The notes under the pieces are model-generated. The model saw only the letters and a list, made by a program, of their open reading frames with translations. It was not told the origin of the DNA and did not search any database. A program made the position numbers and the translations under genes. This document shows positions 1 to 9,158 of a stretch of 64,000 nt of DNA, piece after piece. Position 1 is the stretch's first letter, and each line of letters starts with the position of its first letter. Origin of the DNA: Streptomyces sp. WMMB 322 (GTDB lineage Bacteria > Actinomycetota > Actinomycetes > Streptomycetales > Streptomycetaceae); assembly GCF_900090145.1 (NCBI RefSeq), contig NZ_FMHI01000012.1, positions 155,010 through 219,009 on the forward strand, given 5' to 3'.

Positions 1-571
1 ATGTTGGGAGCCGCTGAAAACCTAGTTGTCCCCACTTGGGGGCGATTGCAGAGTTTACGTGAAGCTGTCATGGTAATCATCCGAAAGACGGCGCGCCCAA
101 TTCGTCATGGTATGCGAACCACTTGGGTTCCGTCCGTCGGTTCGTTGCAAGACAAGGGGGGCGCAGGCGCCGGTCGTCACGGCGGCCCGTGGCAGCCTTC
201 AGGAGATTCCGGGGGGACCTTGAAGTTCGTCATGTTGCTGTCGCCATCGCTGCGACAGCCTCGGCGCAGCGCGAGCGGCAGCGCCCTGATGCCGAAGAAG
301 CCAGAAGAGTTCGTACACCCTTCCCGGCCTTGCTCCGTGTTGGAGCGTTCGCCGCGGTCGTGCCCGCGGACGCCCCGGAAGCCGGCGGCCGAAGGGGCGC
401 CGGCGCCGCTGCGACGACGCGGCCGGATCGCTGCGCCAGGCGGCCGGCGCCGCCCGCGGTGACAGAGGTCCTCCGGCCGGCAGGCGGTTTCCGCCGCCGG
501 CGGCACCGCTCCCGCGCGCCTGTTGCGGCGACGCGACTCCTCATCGTCAACCGCCCGGCGAAAGGCCGCAC
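1..571. other. Gene-free left edge
   Basis: No convincing coding region. The first 170 bases are less GC-rich than the rest of the window and contain a small hairpin (CCCC-ACTT-GGGG, about 33-44). Open frames here have no codon-position GC bias, no good ribosome site and no recognisable product. It is probably the upstream region of the phospholipase D-like gene plus the 3' flank of something outside the window. Confidence 0.4.
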
Positions 572-1876
572 ATGAAGCGAACCATCACGGTGATCATCGC
601 GCTGATCGTCAGCATGCTGCCGATGACAACGGCTCACGCCGCGGTCAAGAAGGCCAAGTCCCCGCTCAGTTGCGAGTACCGGACGTTCACCTCCAGTCCG
701 GGCCCGCGCTTCAACGACCCCGAGGACCCTGCCACCCGGATGGAGGTCATGGGCCCGATCATCGAGTCGATCAACAGCGCCGGCTGCGGGCAGACCATCC
801 GGGTCGCCATGTATTCGATCAGCAGGGCACAGCCGGGCCCGGACTTCGCCGACGCGCTGATCGCCGCGCACCGGCGCGGCGTCGTCGTCAAGGCCCTGAT
901 GGACGCCCACAGCGACAACGCGGTCTGGCAGTCGATGGTCGACGAGCTGGGCAACGACCCGCGGGCCTCCAGCTTCGCCGCGATGTGCCCCGGCGGCTGC
1001 CTCACCCACTTCGCCGGCTCCTCCCTGCACGCGAAGTACTACATGTTCAGCGGCGGGAGCGAAGCGAACAGGACGGTGACCGTCAGCAGCGCCAACCCCA
1101 CCTCCGCCCAGGTCGGCACCGCGTGGAACAGCAGCGCCACCGTCAAGGGCAACGTCGCCCTGTACAACTCCTACGCCCGCCACTTCGCATCCATGGCCAG
1201 GGGGGCCGTCAACGGTCCGGGTCCGCTGGCGCCCGACCACTACAACTCCGCCAGTGCCAAGGCCGCCAGGAAACTTTCCCCGCCCTCCTACCAGTGGCCC
1301 AAGGCCCGCTCCAGGAGCGACACCTGGGTGGACTTCCTGAACAACATCAAGGCGCCGGCCACCGTCAACATCGCCATGTTCCAGTGGACTTCTCACGGTA
1401 AGCCGGGCGGCCGGAACTATCTTGAGCTGCCGAAGAAGCTGGTGAGCCTGGCGCGAACCGGTGTCAAGATCCACATTCTGATCACCGCCGCCCAGGTCGA
1501 TGACAGCGTGCAGAGCTACCTGAGGAACCGGCCGAACATCCACGTGCACGACACCAGCCGCGGCACCGACGCGAACGGCAACGCCCTGCACTACACGCAC
1601 GACAAGTACATGATGATCAACGGAACCTACGCGGGGAAGGCAGGCTCCCGGCTCGTGTTCGTCGGTTCCTCGAACTGGACGAGCAACGGCGTCTGGCACA
1701 ACGACGAGACGGCCCTGAAGCTGGTCGGCCGGTCCACCTACGACACGTTCATGGCGGACTGGCGGAAGCAGTACGACCGCTGCTGCGGGACCGCGGGGCG
1801 GGAGTCGGCCGCCGAGAAGCGCGCCGAGGACACGGCGCGGGAGATTCCGGTCGATCCGAGGCAGGCCCGGGAATAG
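572..1876 (+). CDS. Secreted phospholipase D-like protein
   Basis: 434 aa. The N-terminus has a basic start, a hydrophobic core and an Ala-x-Ala type end (about residues 1-24), so export is expected. Two HKD-type PLD motifs are visible: LHAKYYMFSG with the His at residue 153, and HDKYMMING with the His at about 343, each followed by the usual Ser/Asn segment (SSANPTS and GSSNWTSN). This is the two-motif layout of a complete PLD-superfamily phosphodiesterase. The start is the ATG after GAAAGG. The substrate (phospholipid, nucleic acid or other phosphodiester) cannot be told from sequence. It stands alone; the next gene is 200 bp away. Confidence 0.85.
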   Translation: MKRTITVIIALIVSMLPMTTAHAAVKKAKSPLSCEYRTFTSSPGPRFNDPEDPATRMEVMGPIIESINSAGCGQTIRVAMYSISRAQPGPDFADALIAAHRRGVVVKALMDAHSDNAVWQSMVDELGNDPRASSFAAMCPGGCLTHFAGSSLHAKYYMFSGGSEANRTVTVSSANPTSAQVGTAWNSSATVKGNVALYNSYARHFASMARGAVNGPGPLAPDHYNSASAKAARKLSPPSYQWPKARSRSDTWVDFLNNIKAPATVNIAMFQWTSHGKPGGRNYLELPKKLVSLARTGVKIHILITAAQVDDSVQSYLRNRPNIHVHDTSRGTDANGNALHYTHDKYMMINGTYAGKAGSRLVFVGSSNWTSNGVWHNDETALKLVGRSTYDTFMADWRKQYDRCCGTAGRESAAEKRAEDTAREIPVDPRQARE

Positions 1877-1881
1877 GCACT

Positions 1882-1921
1882 CCCGGCCCGGCCCGGCCCG
1901 GCCCGGCCCGGCCCGGCCCGG
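1882..1921. repeat. Tandem CCCGG repeat, 8 units
   Basis: Eight perfect head-to-tail copies of CCCGG begin five bases after the stop codon of the PLD-like gene. Slippage-prone simple repeat; it may act as a 3'-end structure, but it is not a classical hairpin terminator. Confidence 0.85.
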
Positions 1922-2075
1922 ACAGTGACGATGAGCAGATGTCCGGACGTGAAGAAGCGTCCGGCCGACGGCCTGAGCTCTGCCCGGCGAATCCGGGGAT
2001 GTGCCGGGTACGCCCCGGGATTCGTCCCCGGACGAATTGCTACCCGCCCCCGCGAGGCCGTGCTGCCATGCCCCC

Positions 2076-2789
2076 ATGACCGCATTCACGCGTGACGGAC
2101 ACTCGGGCACCGGCCCCGGAGCGATCACCCGCGACGGCTGCTCGGTGGAGATGTACTCCCGCCTCCCCACCCACGGCGAACCGGACGTCGTGCTGTCGGC
2201 CGTGCCGCCCGGGGCATCGCTCCTCGAACTCGGCGCAGGAGCGGGCCGGGTGACCCGGCCCCTGGTGGCGGGCGGTCTGGCGGTGACCGCCGTGGACGAG
2301 TCGGCCGAGATGCTCGCGCAGATCGGGGAGACGGCGCCGACGGTGCTGTCCGCCATCGAAGACCTCGACCTGGGGCGGCAGTTCGACGCCGTGATGCTCG
2401 CGTCCTTCCTCGTCAACACCGCCGACGACGCACAGCGCGGCCGGCTGCTGCGCGCGTGCCGCCGGCACACCGCCCCGGGCGGCTGCGTCCTGCTGCAGCG
2501 CGAACGCGACGGACTGCACGAGGCGTTGAACGCCGGGGACACCTGGGACAGAGGCCCGATGAAGATATCCGTCGTCTCCATCGAACCGCTCGGTGGCGGG
2601 GTCTCCCGCACCTGCATCGGCTACGCCTTCGAGGACGCCCGCTGGACGCAGACCTTCTTCTCGCAGAACCTCTCCGAGCCCCGGTTCGAGGCGGCACTCG
2701 CCGACGCCGGGCTCGCCGTCGACGCCTACCTCACCGACGACCGGACGTGGGTGCGCGCACACGTCGTGCGTGCACAGCCGGGCTCCTGA
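2076..2789 (+). CDS. Class I SAM-dependent methyltransferase
   Basis: 237 aa. Motif I of the Rossmann methyltransferase fold is clear (LLELGAGAGRVTRPL, about residues 47-61), followed by the acidic end of strand 2 (VTAVDESAEML) and a motif with FDAVMLASFLVNT. The ATG at 2076 is preferred over an in-frame GTG-region start at 2001 because homologous sequence begins near the later site. It resembles small-molecule methyltransferases of the Methyltransf_25 type; the substrate is unknown. No operon partner is evident. Confidence 0.8.
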   Translation: MTAFTRDGHSGTGPGAITRDGCSVEMYSRLPTHGEPDVVLSAVPPGASLLELGAGAGRVTRPLVAGGLAVTAVDESAEMLAQIGETAPTVLSAIEDLDLGRQFDAVMLASFLVNTADDAQRGRLLRACRRHTAPGGCVLLQRERDGLHEALNAGDTWDRGPMKISVVSIEPLGGGVSRTCIGYAFEDARWTQTFFSQNLSEPRFEAALADAGLAVDAYLTDDRTWVRAHVVRAQPGS

Positions 2790-2922
2790 ACGTTTCGCCT
2801 CCCAGGGCCACTCGGGCGCAACGTATCGCCGCGAACGCGCAAGGCTGCCCCGTTACCGGCCGCCGGTCGCGGCTCGTAGGGTCGTGCGCCGTAGCAGGAC
2901 CGACAGCGAGGAGGCCGTTGCC

Positions 2923-4404
2923 GTGCTGGACCAGGGCGCAGGCCCGCACACCCCGAAGATCCCCACCGGGCGGCACGGCGGCGCCTCGCGGCTGACCCGC
3001 CGCAAGCCCGTGGAGATGCTCCTGGCCGAGGGCGGCCACGGAGGCGGCGGCGAACTGCGCCGCAGCCTCGGCCTGTGGCAGCTGACCATGATCAGCATCG
3101 GGGCGACACTCGGGACGGGGATCTTCGTCGTCCTCGGGCAGGCCGTGCCCGACGCCGGGCCCGCGGTCGTCGTCTCCTTCGTCATCGCGGGCCTCACGGC
3201 GCTCTTCTCCGCCCTCTCCTACGCGGAACTGGCCGGCACCATCCCCGTCGCCGGTTCCTCCTACTCCTACGCCTACGCGACGATGGGCGAACTCGTCGCC
3301 TGGGTGTGCGGCTGGTGCCTGCTGCTGGAGTACGGGGTCTCCGTCGCCGCCGTCGCCGTCGGCTGGGGCCAGTACATCGACGAGCTGCTCCACGCCACCC
3401 TCGGGCTGAACCTCCCCCAGGCGCTGTCGGCCCCGCCGGGCGAGGGCGGGCTCTTCAACGTCCCGGCACTCCTCGTCGTGCTGCTCGCCATGGCCTTCCT
3501 GCTCGGCGGCGCCCGGGAGAGCGCGCGGGCCAACACCGTCATGGTCATTGTGAAGGTCCTCGCGCTGCTGCTGTTCTGCGCCGTCGCGGCCGCAGGTGTC
3601 CGGGCCGGCAACTACCAGCCGTTCATGCCGCTGGGCATGGCCGGGGTCAGCGCCGCCGGAGCGACCCTGTTCTTCTCCTACATCGGCTTCGACGCGGCCT
3701 CCACGGCGGGGGAGGAGGCGAAGGACCCGCAGCGCGACCTTCCGCGCGCCATCCTCCTCTCGCTCGTCCTGGTCACCGCGCTGTACTGCCTCGTCGCGGC
3801 AGTGGCCGTGGGCGCCATGCCCTGGCAGCGGTTCGAGGGCGGCGAAGCGGCGCTCTCCGGCATCCTCCGCGAGGTCACCGGCCAGGACTTCTGGCCCGCG
3901 GTGCTCGCCTTCGGCGCCGTCGTCGCCATCGCGTCGGTCGTGCTGACCGTGCTGTACGGGCAGACCCGGATCCTCTTCGCGATGTCCCGCGACGGCCTGG
4001 TGCCCGCCGTCTTCTCCAGGGTCGATCCCCGCAGCGGCACCCCGCGCGCCAACACCGTCATCGTCTCCGCGTTCTGCGCAACGCTCGCCGCGGCCGTGCC
4101 GCTCGGCGGTCTCGCCGACGCCACCAGCATCGGCACCCTCTTCGCCTTCGGACTCGTCAACGTCGCGGTGATCGTGCTGCGCCGCACCCGGCCCGGGATG
4201 CGCCGCTCCTTCCGGGTTCCGCTCTCGCCGCTCCTGCCGCTGGCCGGACTGGGACTGTGCCTGTGGATGATGCTCTCCCTGGACGCCGTCACGTGGGCGG
4301 TGTTCGGCGTCTGGATGGCGGTGGGCGCTGTGGTGTACTTCGGGTACGGGATGCGCCGCTCCCGGCTGAAGACCGCACCGGACCCCGCGAGCACGGAAGA
4401 GTGA
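2923..4404 (+). CDS. APC-family cationic amino acid permease
   Basis: 493 aa polytopic membrane protein of the APC superfamily, about 12 segments. TM1 carries the family signature SIGATLGTGIFVVLG, and the FSYIGFDAASTAGEEAKDPQRD stretch is typical of the CAT (cationic amino acid/polyamine) branch. The GTG at 2923 is chosen because GAGGAG lies nine bases upstream; an open frame extends further left without a ribosome site. Its stop overlaps the start of the Lrp/AsnC gene, so the two are translationally coupled. Context with the amidase and flavin oxidase downstream suggests uptake of a basic amino acid (inference). Confidence 0.85.
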   Translation: MLDQGAGPHTPKIPTGRHGGASRLTRRKPVEMLLAEGGHGGGGELRRSLGLWQLTMISIGATLGTGIFVVLGQAVPDAGPAVVVSFVIAGLTALFSALSYAELAGTIPVAGSSYSYAYATMGELVAWVCGWCLLLEYGVSVAAVAVGWGQYIDELLHATLGLNLPQALSAPPGEGGLFNVPALLVVLLAMAFLLGGARESARANTVMVIVKVLALLLFCAVAAAGVRAGNYQPFMPLGMAGVSAAGATLFFSYIGFDAASTAGEEAKDPQRDLPRAILLSLVLVTALYCLVAAVAVGAMPWQRFEGGEAALSGILREVTGQDFWPAVLAFGAVVAIASVVLTVLYGQTRILFAMSRDGLVPAVFSRVDPRSGTPRANTVIVSAFCATLAAAVPLGGLADATSIGTLFAFGLVNVAVIVLRRTRPGMRRSFRVPLSPLLPLAGLGLCLWMMLSLDAVTWAVFGVWMAVGAVVYFGYGMRRSRLKTAPDPASTEE

Positions 4405-4871
4405 CCGGCCCCGCAGTGACTCTCAACGACCTCGACGAGCGCATCGTCCACCTCCTCTCCCAGGACGCCCGCCGCTCCTACGCCGACATCGGTGCCGAAG
4501 TGGGCCTCTCCGCGCCGGCCGTCAAACGCCGGGTCGACCGGCTGCGGGACCAGGGCGCCATCACCGGCTTCACCGTCCGCGTGGACCCGGCGGCGCTCGG
4601 CTGGCGGACCGAGGGCTACATCGAGATGTACTGCCGCTCCAAGACCGGCCCGGACGACATCCGCCGCGCACTCGCCCGCTACCCGGAGGTCGCCTCCGCC
4701 TCCACCGTGACCGGTGAGGCCGATGCGGTGGTGCAGGTCTTCGCCTCCGACATGCGGCACTTCGAGCAGGTGCTGGAACGCATCGCGGGGGAGCCGTTCG
4801 TCGAACGCACCAAGTCGGTGCTGGTGCTCTCGCCGCTGCTGCGCCGCTATCCGGCGGGGGCGCCGGGCTGA
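4401..4871 (+). CDS. Lrp/AsnC-family transcriptional regulator
   Basis: 156 aa. N-terminal winged helix-turn-helix (LNDLDERIVHLLSQDARRSYADIG, then VGLSAPAVKRRVDRL) followed by an AsnC/RAM ligand-binding domain (GYIEMYCRS ... VTGEADAVVQVFASD). The GTG at 4401 overlaps the permease stop (GTGA); an alternative GTG at 4416 is possible. Lrp-type proteins oligomerise around DNA and respond to amino acids, so it probably controls the permease upstream and the amidase/oxidase pair downstream. Three GATGCGCAAC-like repeats lie directly after this gene. Confidence 0.88.
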   Translation: MTGPAVTLNDLDERIVHLLSQDARRSYADIGAEVGLSAPAVKRRVDRLRDQGAITGFTVRVDPAALGWRTEGYIEMYCRSKTGPDDIRRALARYPEVASASTVTGEADAVVQVFASDMRHFEQVLERIAGEPFVERTKSVLVLSPLLRRYPAGAPG

Positions 4872-4894
4872 GCACGCGCCGGTACGGCATCGGG

Positions 4895-4957
4895 GTCGCG
4901 CAACGAAACCCCGCAAACGAGCCCCGATGCGCAACGGAACGCCCTCCGATGCGCAAC
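4895..4957 (+). promoter_or_regulatory. Three TGCGCAAC repeats, candidate Lrp/AsnC operator
   Basis: GGTCGCGCAAC ends at 4904, and GATGCGCAAC occurs at 4926-4935 and 4948-4957. The start-to-start spacings are about 31 and 22 bases, close to three and two helical turns, so the copies would face the same side of the DNA. They lie in the 200-bp gap before the amidase gene. Binding by the adjacent Lrp-type regulator is an inference. Confidence 0.45.
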
Positions 4958-5077
4958 AAATGTGCCTTGTCGGCCGGATTCCCGGAACGTACCGTCGAAG
5001 TGTTCCCAGCACACCCGTACCGGCGGCTCCCGGCGTCCGCGCCCGCCTCCGTACGCCCGAGCACAGCCAGAGGTCCC

Positions 5078-5878
5078 ATGCCGTCGCTGCGTCTCGCCCT
5101 GCACCAGGGCCCCGCGGGCGTTCCCCGCACCGTCGAGGACGGTCTCGCCGCGCTCGACCACGCCGCACGCACCGCCGCCGCCGAAGGCGCGCGTCTCCTG
5201 GTCACGCCCGAACTGTCCCTCACCGGCTACGCGCTGGGCGACGGCGTCGCCGCACGCGCCGAATCCGCCGACGGCCCCTCCGCGCGTGCGGTCGCCGGCA
5301 TCGCCGCCGCGCACCGCATCGCCGTCGTCCACGGATATCCCGAGCGCGACCCGGACAGCGGCGCGCTGTACAACTCAGCCGCCCTCGTCGGACCCGACGG
5401 AACCCGTCTGGCCGGGTACCGCAAGACGCACCTCTACGGGGGCTACGAAAAGCGCCACTTCACCCCGGGCGACCGGCTCGTGGTGCAGGCCGACGTGGAC
5501 GGCGTCCGCGTCGGGCTGCTCATCTGCTACGACGTGGAGTTCCCCGAAGCCGTGCGCGCCCACGCGCTCGCGGGCACCGAGCTGCTGGCCGTCCCGACCG
5601 CGCTGATGCGCCCCTACGACATGGTGGCGGAGACGCTCCTGCCCGCCCGGGCGTGGGAGAGCCAGCTGTATGTGGCGTACGCCAACCGCGTGGGCCGCGA
5701 AGGGGAGTTCGACTTCGCGGGCCTCAGCTGTCTCGCCGCCCCCGACGGAACCGTCCCGGCGCGCGCCGGCCGGGAGTCCGGGCTGCTGACGGCCGTCGCC
5801 GACACCGCCGTGCTGCACACCTCGCGCGAGCGGAACAGCTATCTCACCGACCGGCGGCCCGAGCTGTACACCACCTGA
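5078..5878 (+). CDS. Carbon-nitrogen hydrolase (nitrilase superfamily amidase)
   Basis: 266 aa, the usual length for a single-domain omega-amidase/nitrilase-superfamily enzyme. The Glu-Lys-Cys triad is visible: E45 in TPELSLTGY, K116 in YRKTHLYG, C150 in LLICYDVEFPE. Length and motifs fit 5-aminovaleramidase (DavA) or 4-guanidinobutanamide amidase type enzymes. The flavin oxidase that follows could supply the amide: flavin amino acid 2-monooxygenases turn an amino acid into the amide one carbon shorter, which such an amidase would hydrolyse to acid plus ammonia. The ATG follows AGAGG. The exact substrate is inference. Confidence 0.85.
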   Translation: MPSLRLALHQGPAGVPRTVEDGLAALDHAARTAAAEGARLLVTPELSLTGYALGDGVAARAESADGPSARAVAGIAAAHRIAVVHGYPERDPDSGALYNSAALVGPDGTRLAGYRKTHLYGGYEKRHFTPGDRLVVQADVDGVRVGLLICYDVEFPEAVRAHALAGTELLAVPTALMRPYDMVAETLLPARAWESQLYVAYANRVGREGEFDFAGLSCLAAPDGTVPARAGRESGLLTAVADTAVLHTSRERNSYLTDRRPELYTT

Positions 5879-6006
5879 CGGGCCGCCCCGCCCGGCCCGC
5901 ACGACGCCGCCCGGCCGGCGGCCGCGCCGCCGCGTCCCGCACCCGCACGCCGAACACCGTCCCTGCCCGAGCAGTCACCCGAACCCGGGAGAGGAGAAGC
6001 GCGCCG

Positions 6007-7755
6007 ATGACGTCCACGGTGCCCACAGCCGTACACGAGGAACCGCAGCCGCCGGCCGTCAGGCCGCTGACCATGTCCGGCCCGGACTTCCCCTTCGCCT
6101 ACGACGACCACCTCGCCCACCCCGCAGGCCTGGGGTCGGTCCCCGCGACCGAACACGGCACCGAGGTCGCCGTCATCGGCGGCGGACTCTCCGGCATGGT
6201 CACCGCCTACGAGCTGATGAAGGCGGGCCTCAAGCCTGTCGTCTACGAGGCCGACCGGATCGGCGGGCGGCTGCGCACCGAACGGTTCGAGGGCTGCGAG
6301 GGCGAGTTGACGGCCGAAATGGGAGCCATGCGCTTCCCGCCGTCCTCCACCGCCTTCCAGCACTACGTCGAACTGACCGGCCTGCAGACGCGGCCGTTCC
6401 CCAACCCCCTCTCGCCCGCGGCTCCTTCGACGGTCGTGGACCTCAAGGGCACCTCGCACTACGCCCGTACGCTCGAGGACCTGCCACCGGTCTTCCACCA
6501 GGTCATGGACGCGTGGAACACCTGCCTGGAGGACGGCGCCGAATTCTCCGCCATGCAGCGGGCGCTGCGGGAGCGCGACGTGCCGCGCATCCGCGAGATC
6601 TGGTCCCGCCTGGTGCACAGGCTCGACAACCAGACCTTCTACGGTTTCCTCTGCGACTCGGAGTCCTTCGGCTCCTTCCGCCACCGCGAGATCTTCGGGC
6701 AGGTCGGCTTCGGCACCGGCGGCTGGGACACCGACTTCCCCAACTCCATCCTGGAGATCCTGCGCGTCGTCTACACCGGTGCCGACGACGACCACCGCAG
6801 CATCGTCGGCGGAAGCCAGCAGCTTCCCGAGCGGCTGTGGCAGCTGGAGCCCGACAAGCTCGTGCACTGGCCCGCCGGCACCTCCCTGGCCTCACTCCAC
6901 CAGGACGCGGGAGCCGACCGCGGCGGCCGCACCCGCGGCGGGCACCGTCCCGCCGTGACCCGGCTGCGCCGCATCGCCGGCAACCGCATCACCGTCACCG
7001 ACGCCGGAGGCGAGATCCGCACCTACCGCGCGGCCGTCTTCACGGCCCAGTCATGGATGCTGCTGAGCAAGATCGACTGCGATGACGACCTGCTGCCCAT
7101 CGACCACTGGACGGCCGTGGAGCGCACCCACTACATGGAGTCCTCCAAGCTGTTCGTGCCCGTGGACCGGCCGTTCTGGCTCGACGAGGACGTCGATGAG
7201 CGCGGCGAGCCGACCGGCCGCGACAAGATGAGCATGACGCTCACCGACCGGATGACGCGCGGCACCTACCTGCTGGACGAGGGCCCGGACCGGCCCGCCG
7301 TCATCTGCCTCTCGTACACGTGGTGCGACGACAGCCTCAAGTGGCTGCCGCTCGACGCGAGTCAGCGCATGGAGGTGATGCTGAAGTCGCTGGGGGAGAT
7401 CTATCCGAAGGTCGACATCCGCAGCCACATCACCGGCAGCCCCGTCACCGTCTCCTGGGAGAACGAGCCGTACTTCATGGGCGCGTTCAAAGCCAACCTG
7501 CCCGGCCACTACCGCTACCAGCGGCGGCTGTTCACGCACTTCATGCAGGACTCCCTGCCGGAGGACAAGCGCGGGCTCTTCCTCGCCGGCGACGACATCT
7601 CCTGGACGGCGGGCTGGGCCGAGGGCGCCGTGCAGACCGCGCTCAATGCCGTGTGGGGAGTGCTGCACCACTTCGGCGGCGGCACCGACCCGGCCAACCC
7701 GGGTCCGGGCGACGTCTACGACGAGATCGCCCCGGTGCTGCTGCCGGAGGACTGA
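6007..7755 (+). CDS. Flavin amino acid oxidase / 2-monooxygenase
   Basis: 582 aa, FAD-dependent amine oxidase superfamily. The dinucleotide-binding motif GGGLSGMVTAYELM starts at residue 58 and continues to EADRIGGRLRTE; the second flavin-contact block is near the C-terminus (GWAEGAVQTALNAVWG). Its length and its pairing with a nitrilase-type amidase fit tryptophan/lysine/arginine 2-monooxygenases (IaaM, DavB, arginine monooxygenase), which oxidatively decarboxylate the amino acid to an amide. A plain L-amino acid oxidase is the alternative. GGAGAGGAG precedes the ATG. It lies 128 bp after the amidase and is probably co-transcribed. Confidence 0.8.
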   Translation: MTSTVPTAVHEEPQPPAVRPLTMSGPDFPFAYDDHLAHPAGLGSVPATEHGTEVAVIGGGLSGMVTAYELMKAGLKPVVYEADRIGGRLRTERFEGCEGELTAEMGAMRFPPSSTAFQHYVELTGLQTRPFPNPLSPAAPSTVVDLKGTSHYARTLEDLPPVFHQVMDAWNTCLEDGAEFSAMQRALRERDVPRIREIWSRLVHRLDNQTFYGFLCDSESFGSFRHREIFGQVGFGTGGWDTDFPNSILEILRVVYTGADDDHRSIVGGSQQLPERLWQLEPDKLVHWPAGTSLASLHQDAGADRGGRTRGGHRPAVTRLRRIAGNRITVTDAGGEIRTYRAAVFTAQSWMLLSKIDCDDDLLPIDHWTAVERTHYMESSKLFVPVDRPFWLDEDVDERGEPTGRDKMSMTLTDRMTRGTYLLDEGPDRPAVICLSYTWCDDSLKWLPLDASQRMEVMLKSLGEIYPKVDIRSHITGSPVTVSWENEPYFMGAFKANLPGHYRYQRRLFTHFMQDSLPEDKRGLFLAGDDISWTAGWAEGAVQTALNAVWGVLHHFGGGTDPANPGPGDVYDEIAPVLLPED

Positions 7756-7800
7756 GGTGACGGGGCGAGGCCGACGGCGCCGCCGCCCGCGGACAGTGCG

Positions 7801-8931
7801 TCAGGTCGGCAGACGCCAGCGCGGGCCGTCGGCGTCGCCGAGCCAGACGACCTGGTCCCACTCCGTGACGGTCATGCCGAACGCCGTCTGATCGGGTGCG
7901 TCCTCCGCCTGCCACGCCATCAGCGCGTCCTCGACCTGATCCCACAGGCGCAGCGGGCCGTCCTGATGCACCGTCCAGCCGTTGCCGTCCGGCTCGGTCC
8001 ATGCCTGTGACCCGGTAGCGGCGTCGACCAAGGCGACACCGTCCTCCGAACGCGTCAACTCTGCCGACGGAGCGCCCAGTTGCGCGACGAAGTGCGCAGT
8101 CCAGTCCTCCAGCAGGTCCGGGCTCACGCGGGCGGACCGGGTGGTTCCGGGGTGCTGGTAGAAGGTGGGACGCGGCGGGCGTTCATGGGGGCGGGCGAGC
8201 ATGTACGTGACGGGGTCGCCGGCGAACCGGCCGCTGGCGACTCCCTCGTCGTCGAGGGCGAGGCGGATGAGCCCGGATGCGAGCATCCATCCGCTGATCG
8301 TGGTGGTGATGCTGCCGCCGTCCTTGAGCTGCCAGAGCCACGACGGCGGGATGCTGCGCACGGCACAGGTGGCGACGACGGCGTCTTACTCGGCGCCGTC
8401 CTGATGACCGCGCAGGCCGTCACCGACCACGGCGGTCGGTGCCCGCCCGGCGGCGTGAAGGTGCTGCGCCGCGCTCGTCGCCAGTTCCTCGTCGTACTCC
8501 ACGGAGTACACGAGGTGGTCGCCGAGCCGGTGGCACAGCACAGCGGTGGAATAGCCGGTGCCGGTGCCGATCTCCAGCACTTTGTCGCCGTCGCCGATCT
8601 CGGCGAGCTCGACCATGCGCACCACCAGCGAGGGCAGGGTGCTCGACGAGGTGGGCCGCCCGGCCAGGCGGCCGGTGGCCTCGGCGGCGTTCATGCCGTC
8701 GACCTGCGTCACCCAGGTCGTATCGGCGTACACCATGCGGAGCCAGTCCTCCTCGTCGAACTCCTCGCGGCACACCGGCCTCCACTGCGTTCCGTCGGGC
8801 CGGAAGACCGCGTCGCCGAGAAACACCTCGCGCGGTACGGCCTCAACGGCGGCCTGCCACGCCGGGTCGGTGAGCCGGCCTTGGGCTCTGAGTTCGTCGA
8901 CGAGGTCTTGACGGAAGGATGTGCTGCTCAT
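7801..8931 (-). pseudogene. Graspetide-system PIMT-like methyltransferase, nonsense-interrupted
   Basis: Reads as one 376-codon frame broken by a single in-frame TAA at 8388-8386. Before the stop there is a protein-isoaspartate-methyltransferase-like domain (VLEIGTGTGYSTAVLCHRLG, then VVGDGLRG). After it the frame resumes with DAVVATCAVRSIPPSWLWQL and runs to the normal C-terminal extension of methyltransferases found beside ATP-grasp peptide maturases. The lost codon falls where relatives have Tyr (GAxYDAVVAT), so a TAC/TAT to TAA change explains it. A GTG 24 bases after the stop could allow reinitiation of the C-terminal part. Such PIMT homologues form aspartimide in graspetides (family knowledge). 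The start is the ATG overlapping the upstream fragment's stop (ATGA). Confidence 0.8.
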
Positions 8932-9158
8932 CCAGGGTGCTCCCGGTCGGGGTGCTGGAGTCGGTCGGCGATGGCGGCAGTGATCCGGCTGGTGATGGGC
9001 TCGGGAAACCATGCGAATTGCCCGTTCGGACTGCACTCATGCCAGTGCCAGACGCCGACGGCGTCAAGCCCGAAGTCGAAGGCCCCGTAGGTCAGATCGA
9101 AGACAGTGAGGTAGTCGCGCACGGCCCTCGCCACCTCGGGCGGCGTGTCGATGTCGTG
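8928..9158 (-). pseudogene. C-terminal fragment of ATP-grasp peptide maturase
   Basis: About 76 codons with the signature end of ribosomal-peptide ATP-grasp ligases (VFDLTYGAFDFGLD, then WHWHECSPNGQFAWF), which holds the metal-binding Glu/Asn of the ATP-grasp fold. Everything upstream is missing: a stop lies at 9161-9159 and the DNA beyond shows no maturase sequence. Its stop overlaps the methyltransferase start (ATGA), the normal tgmB-tgmC arrangement. No precursor peptide gene is visible. This is a decayed graspetide locus. Confidence 0.75.

Noticed and set aside
1..462. A 153-codon open frame at the left edge
   Set aside because: No ribosome site, no hydrophobic or domain pattern, and Arg/Pro-rich composition typical of out-of-frame GC-rich DNA.
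230..2617. A 795-codon minus-strand open frame opposite the PLD-like and methyltransferase genes
   Set aside because: Arg/Gly/Pro-rich translation without motifs; the plus-strand genes explain the coding bias.
8386..8388. Programmed stop read-through in the graspetide methyltransferase
   Set aside because: The stop is TAA with no visible recoding structure, and the partner maturase is also broken, so simple decay is the better explanation.
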